DNA from: Paraburkholderia rhynchosiae
Lineage (GTDB): Bacteria > Pseudomonadota > Gammaproteobacteria > Burkholderiales > Burkholderiaceae
Direction of reading: 5' to 3'
Assembly: GCF_002879865.1 (NCBI RefSeq)
Contig: NZ_PNXY01000006.1
Coordinates: forward strand, 292,198-356,197
Length of the DNA stretch: 64,000 nucleotides
Part shown: in pieces, positions 10,268-18,724 of the stretch
How positions within the stretch are numbered: position 1 is the stretch's first letter
How the letters are laid out: every line of letters begins with the position of its first letter
The notes under the pieces: generated by a model
The model's input: the letters and a program-made list of their open reading frames with translations, nothing else
The model's database searches: none
Told to the model about the DNA's origin: nothing
Position numbers and translations under genes: made by a program

Positions 10268-10776
10268 ACCGCCCGCAATACATTCTGCAGCCGGTCAATC
10301 CGTACTTCATCGCGTTCAGCCTCGCCGCGGCGTTCCTGCTGAACCTGATGCCGTGGGGGCGCCTCATCGGCGTGCCTGACTTCGTCGCGCTCGTGCTGCT
10401 GTTCTGGAATGTGCATCAGCCGCGCAAAGTCGGCATGGGCATCGCGTTTTTCCTCGGCCTGCTGATGGACGTGCACAACGCCAGCCTCCTCGGCGAGCAC
10501 GCGCTGGCGTATACGCTGCTGTCGTATGGCGCGATTACCATCCACCGCCGCGTGCTGTGGATGTCGCTCGGCGTGCAAACTTTCGCGGTCATGCCGCTGC
10601 TGGTCATCGCGCAACTGGTGCCGTTCGTGATCCGTCTGCTGACGGGCGCGGCGTTTCCCGGTTGGGGTTATCTGATCGACGGGTTTGTGGAAGCCGCGCT
10701 GTGGCCGGTCGCCAGCGTCTTACTGTTGATGCCGCAACGCCGCCCTGCCGACCCCGACGATACGCGGCCGATTTAA
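10264..10776 (+). CDS. mreD: Rod-shape-determining protein MreD
   Basis: Small polytopic inner-membrane protein of the elongasome. The 170-residue product starts with GTG overlapping the mreC stop by 4 bp. Five or so hydrophobic helices are visible (for example YFIAFSLAAAFLLNLMPWG, VALVLLFWNV, GIAFFLGLLMDV, TFAVMPLLVIAQLVPFVIRL). The LGLLMDVH segment with an acidic residue inside the membrane is characteristic of MreD. Length and position between mreC and the PBP2 gene support the call. Confidence 0.93.
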   Translation: MNRPQYILQPVNPYFIAFSLAAAFLLNLMPWGRLIGVPDFVALVLLFWNVHQPRKVGMGIAFFLGLLMDVHNASLLGEHALAYTLLSYGAITIHRRVLWMSLGVQTFAVMPLLVIAQLVPFVIRLLTGAAFPGWGYLIDGFVEAALWPVASVLLLMPQRRPADPDDTRPI

Positions 10777-10917
10777 ACGCGCATCGAGCCCGCCGGCCAT
10801 TCCGACGGAGTGCAAGTTTGCGGCCCGCTCGACGCGCGTCGCCGTTCATGCCTTCCGGTCCAGGCCGGATCAGGCGCACACTCATGATGGCCGTGACACG
10901 GCCTTTTGCAGAATCGC

Positions 10918-13326
10918 ATGACCGAATTCAAGGACACTCAGCAACAGCTCTCCAAGTTCCGCCTGCGGGTCGCGGCGGCGGGCCTGTTCGTGTTCGTCTG
11001 CTTCGGGCTGATCGGCTTCCGCTTCCTGTTCCTGCAAGTCTGGCACTACAGCAAATACTCGCTGCAGGCGGACGAAAACCGCATTTCCGTCGCGCCGATC
11101 GTGCCGAACCGCGGCATCATCACCGACCGTAACGGCGTGGTGCTGGCCAAGAACTACTCGGCCTACACGCTCGAAATCACGCCGTCGAAGCTGAACGACT
11201 CGCTCGAAAACGTCATCGACAGTCTGGCCACGGTCGTGTCGATCGACGCACGCGACCGCCGCCGTTTCAAGAAGCTGCAGGAAGACTCGAAAAACTTCGA
11301 GAGCCTACCGATCCGCACACGCCTGACCGACGACGAAGTCGCGCGCTTCACCGCGCAGCGCTTCCGTTTTCCCGGCGTGGAAGTGCGCGCGCGCCTGTTC
11401 CGCCAATATCCGCTCGGGCCGACGGCCGCGCACGTGATCGGTTACATTGGCCGGATTTCTCAGCGCGATCAGGATCGTATCGACGACGCCAGCGACCACA
11501 ACGACAGCGATTCCGATCACTACGATCCGCGGCTCGATGCGAATAACTACAAGGGCACCGACTACATCGGCAAGATCGGCGTCGAGCAGAATTACGAGAC
11601 GGAGCTGCACGGCCAGACCGGTTTCGAGGAAGTGGAAGTCACGGCCGGCGGCCGGCCCGTGCGCACGCTGTCGCGCACCCAGGCAACGCCCGGCAACAAC
11701 CTCGTGCTGTCGCTGGATATCGGCTTGCAGCAGGTCGCCGAGCAGGCCTTCGCGGGCCGCCGCGGCGCGCTGGTCGCAATCGAGCCGGCCACCGGCGACG
11801 TGCTCGCGTTCGTATCTGCGCCGAGCTTCGATCCGAATTCGTTCGTCGACGGCATCGATCAGCAGACCTGGGACGAGCTCAACAACTCGCCCGACCACCC
11901 GCTGTTGAACCGTCCGCTGCACGGCACCTATCCGCCCGGTTCGACCTATAAGCCGTTCATGGCGCTCGCCGCGCTGACGCTGCACAAGCGCACACCGGGC
12001 TGGGGCTTCCAGGATCCGGGCTCCTACACGTTCGGCGGTCACACATTCCGCAACGACGTGCGCTCGGGCCAGGGCTGGGTCGACATGAACCGCGCGATCG
12101 TCGTGTCGAACGACACGTACTTCTACATGCTCGCGCACGATCTCGGCGTGAACGCCATCGCCGGCTTCATGAAGCCATGGGGCTTCGGGCAGATCACCGG
12201 TATCGACATTGCGGGCGAAGCGCGCGGCATCCTGCCGTCGACCGAATGGAAACGCAAGGCATACCGCAAGCCCGAGCAACAGCGTTGGTACGAAGGGGAA
12301 ACGATCAGCCTGGGCATCGGTCAGGGCTACAACTCGTTCACGATTCTCCAGCTTGCGCACGCCACAGCCACGCTCGCGAACAACGGCGTAGTGATGAAGC
12401 CGCACCTCGTGCGCGACATCGAAAATCCGATCACGAAAGACACGCGCGCGGTCGTGCGCGACCCGAGCGACAAGATCCCCGTCAAGCAGTCAGACATAGA
12501 CATCATCAAGCATGCGATGGAGGGCGTCGTCACCAACGGTACGGCGTCGAAAGTGTTCATCGGCGCACCGTATCAGGCGGCGGGCAAGACGGGCACGGCG
12601 CAGGTCTACTCGCTGCAGGGCGCGAACTACAAGGGCCACGCGATTGCGGAGCATCTGCGCGACCACGCGCTGTTCATCGCTTTCGCGCCGGTCGAGCAAC
12701 CGAAGATTGCGCTGGCGCTGGTGGTCGAAAACGGCGGCTGGGGCGCGGAGGCTGCGGGACCGATCGCGCGCAAGGTTCTCGACTACTACCTCGTCGGCAA
12801 AAGCAAGCCGGGTGCCGAGGCGGCGGCTGTCGAGGCGGCGGCATCGGCGACACAGGATGCGTCCGCGCCGGAAGTCGGTGGCGCGCCGGAACCTCAGGAA
12901 GCAGGGCAACCAGTCAGGATCGCCGCGGGCTTTACCGCGTTGCCGATGCCTGGCGCGGCATCGGCAGCGGCAGCGGCGTCGGCTGCTGCGGCCGCCTCTG
13001 CGGCGAATGCGGCATCGGCGGCAGCGACATCATCGGGGGCGGCTTCGGCTCCCGCTACGGCAACATCGAAGTCGCCCGCATCCGCCACGCTGACGGCGGC
13101 AGCGCCAAAGCTGCCCGCATCGGCCACAGCGGCGATGGCCGCGTCAGCATCAAAAAATCCGACGACGCGCAAATCCGGCGCCCCGCGTCAGCCGCGACCG
13201 GCCAGCGAGCCGGCGCCAGGTGCCGCCGCACGCCCCGGAGGCAATTCCCCTCGGGAACCATCGCGCGACAACGGCCCTCAGGCCGCGTCGCCACGCCAGC
13301 CGGTTTCCGGCGGCATCGACGAGTAA
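10918..13326 (+). CDS. mrdA: Peptidoglycan D,D-transpeptidase PBP2 with long Ala-rich tail
   Basis: Class B penicillin-binding protein that cross-links lateral-wall peptidoglycan with RodA. ATG 10918 (MTEFKDTQQQLSKFRLRV) gives 802 residues; a TTG at 10906 is in frame but less likely. There is one N-terminal membrane helix (about residues 20-40), a dimerisation/pedestal region, then the transpeptidase: acylated Ser in STYK (342-345), SND (397-399) and KTGT (557-560), all intact. Family members end near 620-650; here about 155 extra residues follow, extremely rich in Ala, Ser, Pro and Thr and then basic. This tail is periplasmic by topology, low-complexity and probably disordered. It is followed 10 bp later by rodA. 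Confidence 0.95.
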   Translation: MTEFKDTQQQLSKFRLRVAAAGLFVFVCFGLIGFRFLFLQVWHYSKYSLQADENRISVAPIVPNRGIITDRNGVVLAKNYSAYTLEITPSKLNDSLENVIDSLATVVSIDARDRRRFKKLQEDSKNFESLPIRTRLTDDEVARFTAQRFRFPGVEVRARLFRQYPLGPTAAHVIGYIGRISQRDQDRIDDASDHNDSDSDHYDPRLDANNYKGTDYIGKIGVEQNYETELHGQTGFEEVEVTAGGRPVRTLSRTQATPGNNLVLSLDIGLQQVAEQAFAGRRGALVAIEPATGDVLAFVSAPSFDPNSFVDGIDQQTWDELNNSPDHPLLNRPLHGTYPPGSTYKPFMALAALTLHKRTPGWGFQDPGSYTFGGHTFRNDVRSGQGWVDMNRAIVVSNDTYFYMLAHDLGVNAIAGFMKPWGFGQITGIDIAGEARGILPSTEWKRKAYRKPEQQRWYEGETISLGIGQGYNSFTILQLAHATATLANNGVVMKPHLVRDIENPITKDTRAVVRDPSDKIPVKQSDIDIIKHAMEGVVTNGTASKVFIGAPYQAAGKTGTAQVYSLQGANYKGHAIAEHLRDHALFIAFAPVEQPKIALALVVENGGWGAEAAGPIARKVLDYYLVGKSKPGAEAAAVEAAASATQDASAPEVGGAPEPQEAGQPVRIAAGFTALPMPGAASAAAAASAAAAASAANAASAAATSSGAASAPATATSKSPASATLTAAAPKLPASATAAMAASASKNPTTRKSGAPRQPRPASEPAPGAAARPGGNSPREPSRDNGPQAASPRQPVSGGIDE

Positions 13327-13336
13327 GGAGAAAGGC

Positions 13337-14485
13337 ATGCAATTCGACAAGCGCGCCTGGCTCGACCGCATCAAGCGGATGTTCGCGGGTTTCGACCGTC
13401 CGCTCGCGCTGATCGTGTTTCTGCTGCTGTGCGTGGGCATCGTCACGTTGTACAGCGCGAGTCTCGATGTGCCCGGCCGCGTGGAAGACCAGTTGCGCAA
13501 CATCTTGCTGACGTTCGTGCTGATGTGGGCGCTCGCCAACGTCCCGCCTACCACGCTGATGCGCTTCGCAGTTCCGCTCTACACATTTGGGATCGCGTTG
13601 CTCGTGGCGGTCGCGCTATTCGGGCTCACGCGCAAGGGCGCGAAGCGCTGGATTAACGTGGGCGTGGTCATTCAGCCGTCGGAGATTCTGAAGATCGCCA
13701 CGCCGCTGATGCTCGCCTGGTACTACCAGCGACGCGAAGGCGTAATGCGTTGGTACGACTACCTGGTCGGTCTGCTGATCCTCGCCGTGCCCGTCGGCCT
13801 GATCGCCAAACAGCCCGACCTCGGCACCGCCGTGCTGGTGTTCGCAGCCGGTCTCTTCGTGATCTACTTCGCGGGCTTGAGCTTTAAACTGATCGTGCCG
13901 GTGTTGATTGCCGGCGTGATCGCTGTCGGATCGGTCGCGGCCTTCCAGGACAAGATCTGCCAGCCGGAAGTGCAATGGCCGCTGATGCACGACTATCAGA
14001 AGCACCGCATCTGCACGCTGCTCGATCCGACTTCCGATCCGCTTGGCAAAGGCTTCCACACCATTCAGGCGGTGATCGCGATCGGCTCCGGCGGCCCGCT
14101 CGGCAAGGGTTGGCTGAAGGGCACGCAGGCGCATCTGGAGTTCATCCCCGAGAAGCACACCGACTTCATTTTCGCGGTGTTCTCCGAGGAATTCGGGCTT
14201 GCGGGTGGCGTCGTGCTGCTCACGCTCTACATGCTGCTGATCGCGCGCGGACTTTATATCGCGGCAAATGGCGCGACACTGTTCGGACGCTTGCTGGCCG
14301 GATCGTTGACGATGGCGTTCTTCACCTACGCGTTCGTCAATATCGGCATGGTGAGCGGAATCTTGCCAGTGGTCGGCGTGCCCCTGCCATTCATGAGTTA
14401 TGGCGGCACGGCATTGACGACGCTCGGCGTGGCAATCGGCCTCATCATGAGCGTCGCGCGGCAGAAGCGGTTGATGCAGAGCTAG
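13337..14485 (+). CDS. rodA: Rod-shape SEDS glycosyltransferase RodA
   Basis: Polytopic SEDS-family peptidoglycan glycosyltransferase, partner of PBP2. ATG 13337 has an AAGGAG box 7 bp upstream; it gives 382 residues, the usual RodA length, with about ten membrane helices. Characteristic segments: KGAKRWINVG near residue 95, the catalytic-loop region with KQPDLGTAVLVFAAG, GLAGGVVLLTLY, and the C-terminal GVPLPFMSYGGTALTTLGVAIGLIMS. It is the last gene of the mre-mrd operon and is followed by a bidirectional terminator. Confidence 0.97.
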   Translation: MQFDKRAWLDRIKRMFAGFDRPLALIVFLLLCVGIVTLYSASLDVPGRVEDQLRNILLTFVLMWALANVPPTTLMRFAVPLYTFGIALLVAVALFGLTRKGAKRWINVGVVIQPSEILKIATPLMLAWYYQRREGVMRWYDYLVGLLILAVPVGLIAKQPDLGTAVLVFAAGLFVIYFAGLSFKLIVPVLIAGVIAVGSVAAFQDKICQPEVQWPLMHDYQKHRICTLLDPTSDPLGKGFHTIQAVIAIGSGGPLGKGWLKGTQAHLEFIPEKHTDFIFAVFSEEFGLAGGVVLLTLYMLLIARGLYIAANGATLFGRLLAGSLTMAFFTYAFVNIGMVSGILPVVGVPLPFMSYGGTALTTLGVAIGLIMSVARQKRLMQS

Positions 14486-14555
14486 CTGCCGGGGCGGCAA
14501 GACAAGTGGCCAAAAAGCGGCAAACAAGCCGCACAGCAAGAACTGAAAAACAGAT

Positions 14556-14579
14556 GGGGCGCATCGTTGAGTGCGCCCC
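14556..14579. terminator. Bidirectional terminator between rodA and the Sel1 gene
   Basis: GGGGCGCA (14556-14563) pairs with TGCGCCCC (14572-14579), loop of 8 bases, followed by CTTT on the plus strand and preceded by AAAAACAGAT, which gives a T-rich tail on the minus strand. It lies between convergent genes and probably serves both. Confidence 0.7.
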
Positions 14580-14585
14580 TTTCGC

Positions 14586-15287
14586 TTACTGCGGCTTCAC
14601 TTCCTTGTGATCCCGCAACTGCGTGCTGAGTTGCTGATACTTCAGCCGCGCCGCCGGATCGCCTTGCGCCGCCGCCGCGGCATAATAAGCCCGCGCTACG
14701 TTCAGATTCTTGTCGACGCCGTCGCCGCCGCGCTCGTAGAAAGAGCCGGTCACGTACTGCGCGGTCATGTCGCCGCCCTCCGCCGCCTTCTTGTACCAGA
14801 CGAACGCCTGCTTGTTGTCGCGATCGGTGCCGCGGCCATCGAGGAACTGATTCGCCAGCGCGAGTTCCGCCTGCACGTGTCCCTGCTGCGCGGCCTTCAG
14901 AAACCAGCGGTGTGCCTCGACCGGATCGCGCCCGACAAACTCGCCATCGTCGTACATCTTGCCGTACACATATTGCGCGTGCGACATGTTGGCGTCGGCG
15001 GCCTTGCGCAGCCATTTCTTGCCTTCGTCGACGTTGACCGCGGTGCCTTCGCCGTTGAGCAGCATCATCGCGTAATTGAACTGTGCGAGCCGGCTGCCGC
15101 GCTCGGCGGCCTTACGGAATTCGGCAAGCGCCGCGCTCAGATTGCCGGCGTTGTAATCGGCAACCGCGCTTTGCGTCTCGGGATCGTTCGGCTTTGCGAG
15201 GCGGTCCTGCGCATGCGCTGCCGCACCCGTCATCAACGTAGCCGTAACCACCATGCGTGCGACGACGCCTTGCACCATCCACTTCAT
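14586..15287 (-). CDS. Secreted Sel1-repeat protein
   Basis: 233-residue exported protein made of Sel1/TPR-like repeats. The start at 15287 (MKWMVQGVVARMVVTATLM) is followed by a signal peptide with cleavage near AAAHAQD. After that, four to five repeats of about 36 residues with the pattern A-x-x-x-L-G-x-x-Y-x-x-G-x-G-x-x-x-D-x-x-x-A-x-x-W-x-x-K-A-A are visible (for example NYAMMLLNGEGTAVNVDEG and LANQFLDGRGTDRDNKQA). Such solenoids mediate protein-protein contacts; no enzymatic motif is seen. The start codon overlaps the aldolase stop (ATGA), so the pair is translationally coupled, although no functional link is obvious. Confidence 0.85.
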   Translation of the reverse strand: MKWMVQGVVARMVVTATLMTGAAAHAQDRLAKPNDPETQSAVADYNAGNLSAALAEFRKAAERGSRLAQFNYAMMLLNGEGTAVNVDEGKKWLRKAADANMSHAQYVYGKMYDDGEFVGRDPVEAHRWFLKAAQQGHVQAELALANQFLDGRGTDRDNKQAFVWYKKAAEGGDMTAQYVTGSFYERGGDGVDKNLNVARAYYAAAAAQGDPAARLKYQQLSTQLRDHKEVKPQ

Positions 15288-16066
15288 GACCTGACCTCCT
15301 GCAACGCCTGGCGGGTTGCGCGCAACATCCACATGACGTCGGCGGCCAGAGCGATAAAACGAAAACCGGCATCGCGATGCTGTTTTGCACTCGCGACGTC
15401 CATAGAAAAAATGCCGGCGGCAATGCCCGCCTTGTCCGCGGCGCTGACGATCCGCGCCATCGCCGCTTGAACATCGGCATGCTTCGAATCGCCGAGATGA
15501 CCGAGGCTCGCGGCGAGATCGGCGGGTCCGACGAACAGGCAATCGACGCCCGGCGTCGCCGCGATTTTTTCGGCTTCGTCGAGGCCGCGCGCCGACTCGA
15601 TCTGCACGATGGTCGAGATCTGCGCGTTGGCCGTTTGCACGTAGTCGCGCCGCATGCCGTACGCCGCGGCCCGAACAGCGCCGGCGACGCCGCGCAGACC
15701 ATTGAGCGCCTCCGTGCTCGGATATTGCGTGAGGCGCACCGCGTGGGCCGCTTCTTCCGCGGATTCGATGTTCGGGAACATCAGCGTGCGCGCGCCGGCG
15801 TCCATCACACGCTTGACCAGCCAGGCCTCGCTCGCCGGCAAGCGCACCACGGGTTCGCTCGGCAGGTGCGCGGCGGCAATCGCGCGCAATTGCGAGGTGA
15901 CGTCGCCGCTGTCGTTAGGCGCGTGTTCCATGTCGATCAGCAGCCAGTCGAAGCCGGCGTGCGCGAGCGCCTCCGCGGCGGCCTCGCTGCCGAGGGACAG
16001 CCATAGCCCGAACAACGGATCGGCTTCTTTCAGACGTTGCTTGAGGGGATTGGTAAAGGTGCTCAT
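15284..16066 (-). CDS. HpcH/HpaI-family aldolase
   Basis: Class II (metal-dependent) aldolase/citrate-lyase-family enzyme of 260 residues, like 4-hydroxy-2-oxoheptanedioate aldolase. Motifs: GLWLSLGSEAAAEALAHAGFDWLLIDMEHAP near the N-terminus, the Arg in VVRLPASEAWLVKRVMDAGARTLMFPNI, metal-binding Glu in IVQIESARGLDEAEKI, and FVGPADLAASLG with the metal-binding Asp. This is the standard retro-aldol active site acting on pyruvate-yielding hydroxy-oxo acids. No homoprotocatechuate genes are adjacent, so the natural substrate is unknown. Confidence 0.88.
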   Translation of the reverse strand: MSTFTNPLKQRLKEADPLFGLWLSLGSEAAAEALAHAGFDWLLIDMEHAPNDSGDVTSQLRAIAAAHLPSEPVVRLPASEAWLVKRVMDAGARTLMFPNIESAEEAAHAVRLTQYPSTEALNGLRGVAGAVRAAAYGMRRDYVQTANAQISTIVQIESARGLDEAEKIAATPGVDCLFVGPADLAASLGHLGDSKHADVQAAMARIVSAADKAGIAAGIFSMDVASAKQHRDAGFRFIALAADVMWMLRATRQALQEVRS

Positions 16067-16281
16067 CGCCGGGGTCCTTGACGATGGCCAACTTCATTGC
16101 CTGACTGGCGGAAAAGCGTGCTTGTCAGGCGTGTCCGGCAAAGAGCCCGGCGCGGACGCTGACGGCCCGAGTGCCTGCTGCGATGCAATGCGGTGACCGA
16201 CATGTCTCGCTCCGTGTGGTTATCGGAGCGATCATACCGTGACAATAACGCGACGGTTGTACCGCGTAACGAGCCTGAGCT

Positions 16282-16728
16282 TTAGTCGCGGACCACGTCG
16301 GCCCAGCAATTCGGCGTCTCGTACAGACGCACCTTGTAGAGGCGCAGATTCACGCCATAGTGCGCGTCATAAACGTTCGCGAGGATGTCGAACGCGACAG
16401 CCGCGAGGTTCTCCACGGTCGGAATACGGTCGAGCACCACAGTCTTGTGGCCCTCCATCGTTTCAAGGAAGCCGCGCACTTGCGTGTCGCCTTCATAAAC
16501 GAGGAACGCGTGATCCCACTTGTCGACGAGATGCTCGACGGCGAGCGACTTCACGTCGGCGAAATCCATCACCATGCCGCGGTCGGGCGCGCCTTCCGTG
16601 TCGACCAGATCGCCTTGCAGCGTGATTTCGAGCACATAGCGATGGCCGTGCAGGTTACGACACTGGCTGCGGTGATCGGGGATGCGGTGACCCGCGTCGA
16701 ATTCGAGTTTTCGTGTAATCGTCAGCAC
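16282..16728 (-). CDS. queD: 6-carboxytetrahydropterin synthase QueD
   Basis: Converts 7,8-dihydroneopterin triphosphate to 6-carboxytetrahydropterin, step two of queuosine/preQ0 synthesis. The 148-residue protein shows the PTPS-fold zinc site: His in EFDAGHRIPDH and the pair in CRNLHGHRYVLE, with the nearby Cys acting in catalysis; WDHAFLVYEGD and PTVENLAAV supply the further His and Glu. It is 6 bp downstream of queE and is the last gene of queC-queE-queD. Confidence 0.95.
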   Translation of the reverse strand: MLTITRKLEFDAGHRIPDHRSQCRNLHGHRYVLEITLQGDLVDTEGAPDRGMVMDFADVKSLAVEHLVDKWDHAFLVYEGDTQVRGFLETMEGHKTVVLDRIPTVENLAAVAFDILANVYDAHYGVNLRLYKVRLYETPNCWADVVRD

Positions 16729-16734
16729 GGCAAA

Positions 16735-17367
16735 TCAGGGAATGTTCAGATACTTGTGGGTCTGCATCGACAGGCGCCATTGCGGATGGCGTTTGCACCA
16801 GTCGATCGCGAGCTTGGTGTTGATGTCGCGCGACGGGCCGTCCATTGGCTGGACGAGGAAATATTCGAAGTCGAGCTTCGCATAGTCGGACAGACGCTGG
16901 TTGTCCTGCGGAATCACGACCTTCAGTTCATTGCCTTTCGTGACGACGAGCGGCGCGTCGGCTTTGGGGCTCACGCAAATCCAGTCGATGGTCTCGAGCA
17001 CCGGCAAAGAACCGTTGGTTTCAATGGCGATTTCGAAGCCGGCCGCGTGCAGCGCGTCGACCAACGGCTGGTCGATCTGCAGCATCGGCTCGCCGCCCGT
17101 ACACACGACAAAGCGCTGGCCCTCGCCTTCGGGCCATTGCGACGCGATCATTTGCGCGAGGTCTTCGGCCGTGCGGTACTTGCCGCCGTTCTCGCCGTCC
17201 GTCCCGACAAAATCCGTATCGCAGAAACGGCATACGGCTTCGGCGCGATCGTCTTCGCGGCCCGACCACAGATTGCAGCCGGCGAAGCGGCAAAAGACGG
17301 CCGGGCGTCCGGCGTTCGCGCCCTCGCCCTGCAACGTGTAGAAGATTTCCTTGACCGCGTACGTCAT
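16735..17367 (-). CDS. queE: 7-carboxy-7-deazaguanine synthase QueE
   Basis: Radical SAM enzyme that rearranges 6-carboxytetrahydropterin to 7-carboxy-7-deazaguanine. 210 residues. The cluster motif is not CX3CX2C: Cys in FAGCNLWSG is followed by 14 residues and then CRFCD, the CX14CX2C variant known from Burkholderia QueE. The N-terminal VKEIFYTLQGEGANAGRPAVF and the SAM-binding VCTGGEPMLQID are intact. It lies between queC (82 bp upstream across a GTAC-rich dyad) and queD. Confidence 0.95.
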   Translation of the reverse strand: MTYAVKEIFYTLQGEGANAGRPAVFCRFAGCNLWSGREDDRAEAVCRFCDTDFVGTDGENGGKYRTAEDLAQMIASQWPEGEGQRFVVCTGGEPMLQIDQPLVDALHAAGFEIAIETNGSLPVLETIDWICVSPKADAPLVVTKGNELKVVIPQDNQRLSDYAKLDFEYFLVQPMDGPSRDINTKLAIDWCKRHPQWRLSMQTHKYLNIP

Positions 17368-17383
17368 GCTGCTTTCTGCCCTG

Positions 17384-17417
17384 ATTTGTACCTTAGGTAC
17401 TTTGTGTACCTACAAAT
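17384..17417. promoter_or_regulatory. GTAC-rich dyad between queC and queE
   Basis: The 82-bp queC-queE gap contains overlapping palindromes in an AT-rich patch. GTACC-TTA-GGTAC occupies 17388-17400. TAGGTAC (17394-17400) pairs with GTACCTA (17406-17412). The outer arms are ATTTGTA (17384-17390) and TACAAAT (17411-17417). This gives three GTAC cores within 22 bp. It could be an operator for a dimeric regulator, or alternative RNA stems ahead of queE. There is no match to a preQ1 riboswitch. Confidence 0.4.
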
Positions 17418-17449
17418 GATTGCTGGTGCCCCGCTGCTGCGTGGTTTTC

Positions 17450-18181
17450 TCAGACCGGCTCGGTTACCTTTTGACCGGTCAGATAGGCTTCATAACCACG
17501 CTTGCGCAAGCGGCAGGCCGGGCATTCGCCACACCCGAAGCCCCATGCATGCAATTCCGCGCGCTCGCCGACATAGCAGGTGTGCGTTTCGACGCGCACC
17601 AGTTCGACCAGTTCGTCGCCGCCCAGCTCATGCGCAAGGCGCCACGTGTCCGCCTTGTCGAGCCACATGAGCGGCGTTTCAAGCAGGAAGCGCGAGTCCA
17701 TGCCGAGATTCAACGCGACCTGCAACGCCTTCATGGTGTCGTCGCGGCAATCGGGATAGCCCGAGAAATCCGTCTCGCACATTCCGCCGACCAGCACCTG
17801 CAGACCACGCCGGTAAGCAATGGCCGCCGCGATGGTCATGAACATCAGATTGCGACCCGGCACGAACGTATTCGGCAAACCGTTGGCCGTAGCCTCGATC
17901 TCGATTTCGCGCGTCATCGCGGTTTCGCTGATCCCGCCGAGCACGGACAGATCGATCATATGATCGTCGCCAAGACGCTCGCCCCATGCGGGGAAGGTAC
18001 GCGCTACCGCGGTGCGAAAGCCTTCGCGGCATTCGAGTTCGACGCGGTGCCGCTGGCCATAATCGAAGCCGAGCGTCTCGACCGTTTCATAACGTTCAAG
18101 TGCCCATGCGAGGCACGTGGCGGAATCCTGGCCGCCGGAAAACAGCACCAGAGCGCTACGTTTAGCGTCTTTGCGGATCAC
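17450..18181 (-). CDS. queC: 7-cyano-7-deazaguanine (preQ0) synthase QueC
   Basis: ATP-dependent enzyme that converts carboxydeazaguanine to preQ0. I chose GTG 18181 (reads [20 protein letters not shown]), which has GGAG 7 bp upstream and gives 243 residues, the family length; the longer open frame upstream to 18403 is low-complexity. The PP-loop is [12 protein letters not shown] near residue 13. The C-terminal zinc site is [17 protein letters not shown] with four Cys. First gene of the que operon. Confidence 0.95.
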   Translation of the reverse strand: MIRKDAKRSALVLFSGGQDSATCLAWALERYETVETLGFDYGQRHRVELECREGFRTAVARTFPAWGERLGDDHMIDLSVLGGISETAMTREIEIEATANGLPNTFVPGRNLMFMTIAAAIAYRRGLQVLVGGMCETDFSGYPDCRDDTMKALQVALNLGMDSRFLLETPLMWLDKADTWRLAHELGGDELVELVRVETHTCYVGERAELHAWGFGCGECPACRLRKRGYEAYLTGQKVTEPV

Positions 18182-18507
18182 CGTGAAACTCCGTGAATTT
18201 GAGTGCCACGTCGCGCTGCGCGAGGTGCGCCATGCAAGCAACGCGGCGCGACGCGTGCCGGCACTGTTGCCGGCCCAAAGCAGTATAGGCCGCGCCTTCC
18301 GCCTACGAAGTCGCTGGGCGCTTATACCGTTAATCGTCGGGCGAGGGGTTCGGTGCGGATCGCCGCTTGACCCCGCGTCACTCGGCGGGCCACGCGTTCG
18401 CATGCAAGTCCTTGAACTGGCGCGATTTTATCACGCGACGCCGAACCTCGCCGGACGCCCACCCAAGTGCACCACACGCATACGCGCAAGCAACGAATAC
18501 CCACCGC
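18182..18507 (-). promoter_or_regulatory. queC upstream region
   Basis: About 325 bp between queC and the tRNA-Phe terminator, with no supported gene. On the minus strand a -10-like TATACT lies at 18287-18282, followed at once by a GCCGGCA/TGCCGGC hairpin (18257-18274, loop of four) that would sit at the very 5' end of a queC transcript. No convincing -35 box and no preQ1 aptamer are seen. Confidence 0.3.
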
Positions 18508-18547
18508 AAAAGGAAAAGCCCCAGGAATCTTGCGATTTCCTGGGGCT
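18508..18547 (-). terminator. Rho-independent terminator of tRNA-Phe
   Basis: A perfect 11-bp stem: AGCCCCAGGAA (18517-18527) with TTCCTGGGGCT (18537-18547), loop of 9, followed on the minus strand by TTTTCCTTTTG (18516 downwards). It lies 6 bp beyond the tRNA 3' end. Confidence 0.85.
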
Positions 18548-18553
18548 AAATCC

Positions 18554-18629
18554 TGGTGGCCTGGGACGGAATCGAACCATCGACACGCGGATTTTCAATC
18601 CGCTGCTCTACCAACTGAGCTACCGGGCC
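18554..18629 (-). tRNA. tRNA-Phe (anticodon GAA)
   Basis: 76 bases including an encoded CCA. On the minus strand it begins GGCCCGGTAGCTCAG. The anticodon stem GCGGA/TCCGC encloses TTGAAAA, so the anticodon is GAA. The T arm GATGG-TTCGATT-CCGTC and the D arm pair normally. The acceptor stem GGCCCGG/CCAGGCC has one C-A mismatch at the fifth pair, where a G-C pair would be expected. Followed by a strong terminator. Confidence 0.95.
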
Positions 18630-18724
18630 AACGAAGAACGAAATGATATCAAAGGGTCATCAACTGGGCAAGCCCCTTCCCGAAAAAATCCGTCGAGGTG
18701 AAATCCGCGCACGTGATGCAGTGC

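Noticed and set aside
10906..10917. TTG start for mrdA
   Set aside because: ATG 10918 gives the family N-terminus; the TTG adds four residues without a ribosome site.
12900..13180. Tandem repeat array in mrdA
   Set aside because: Only low-complexity GCx codons for alanine; no fixed repeat unit.
18182..18507. preQ1 riboswitch upstream of queC
   Set aside because: Neither the conserved aptamer loop nor the A-rich tail is present.
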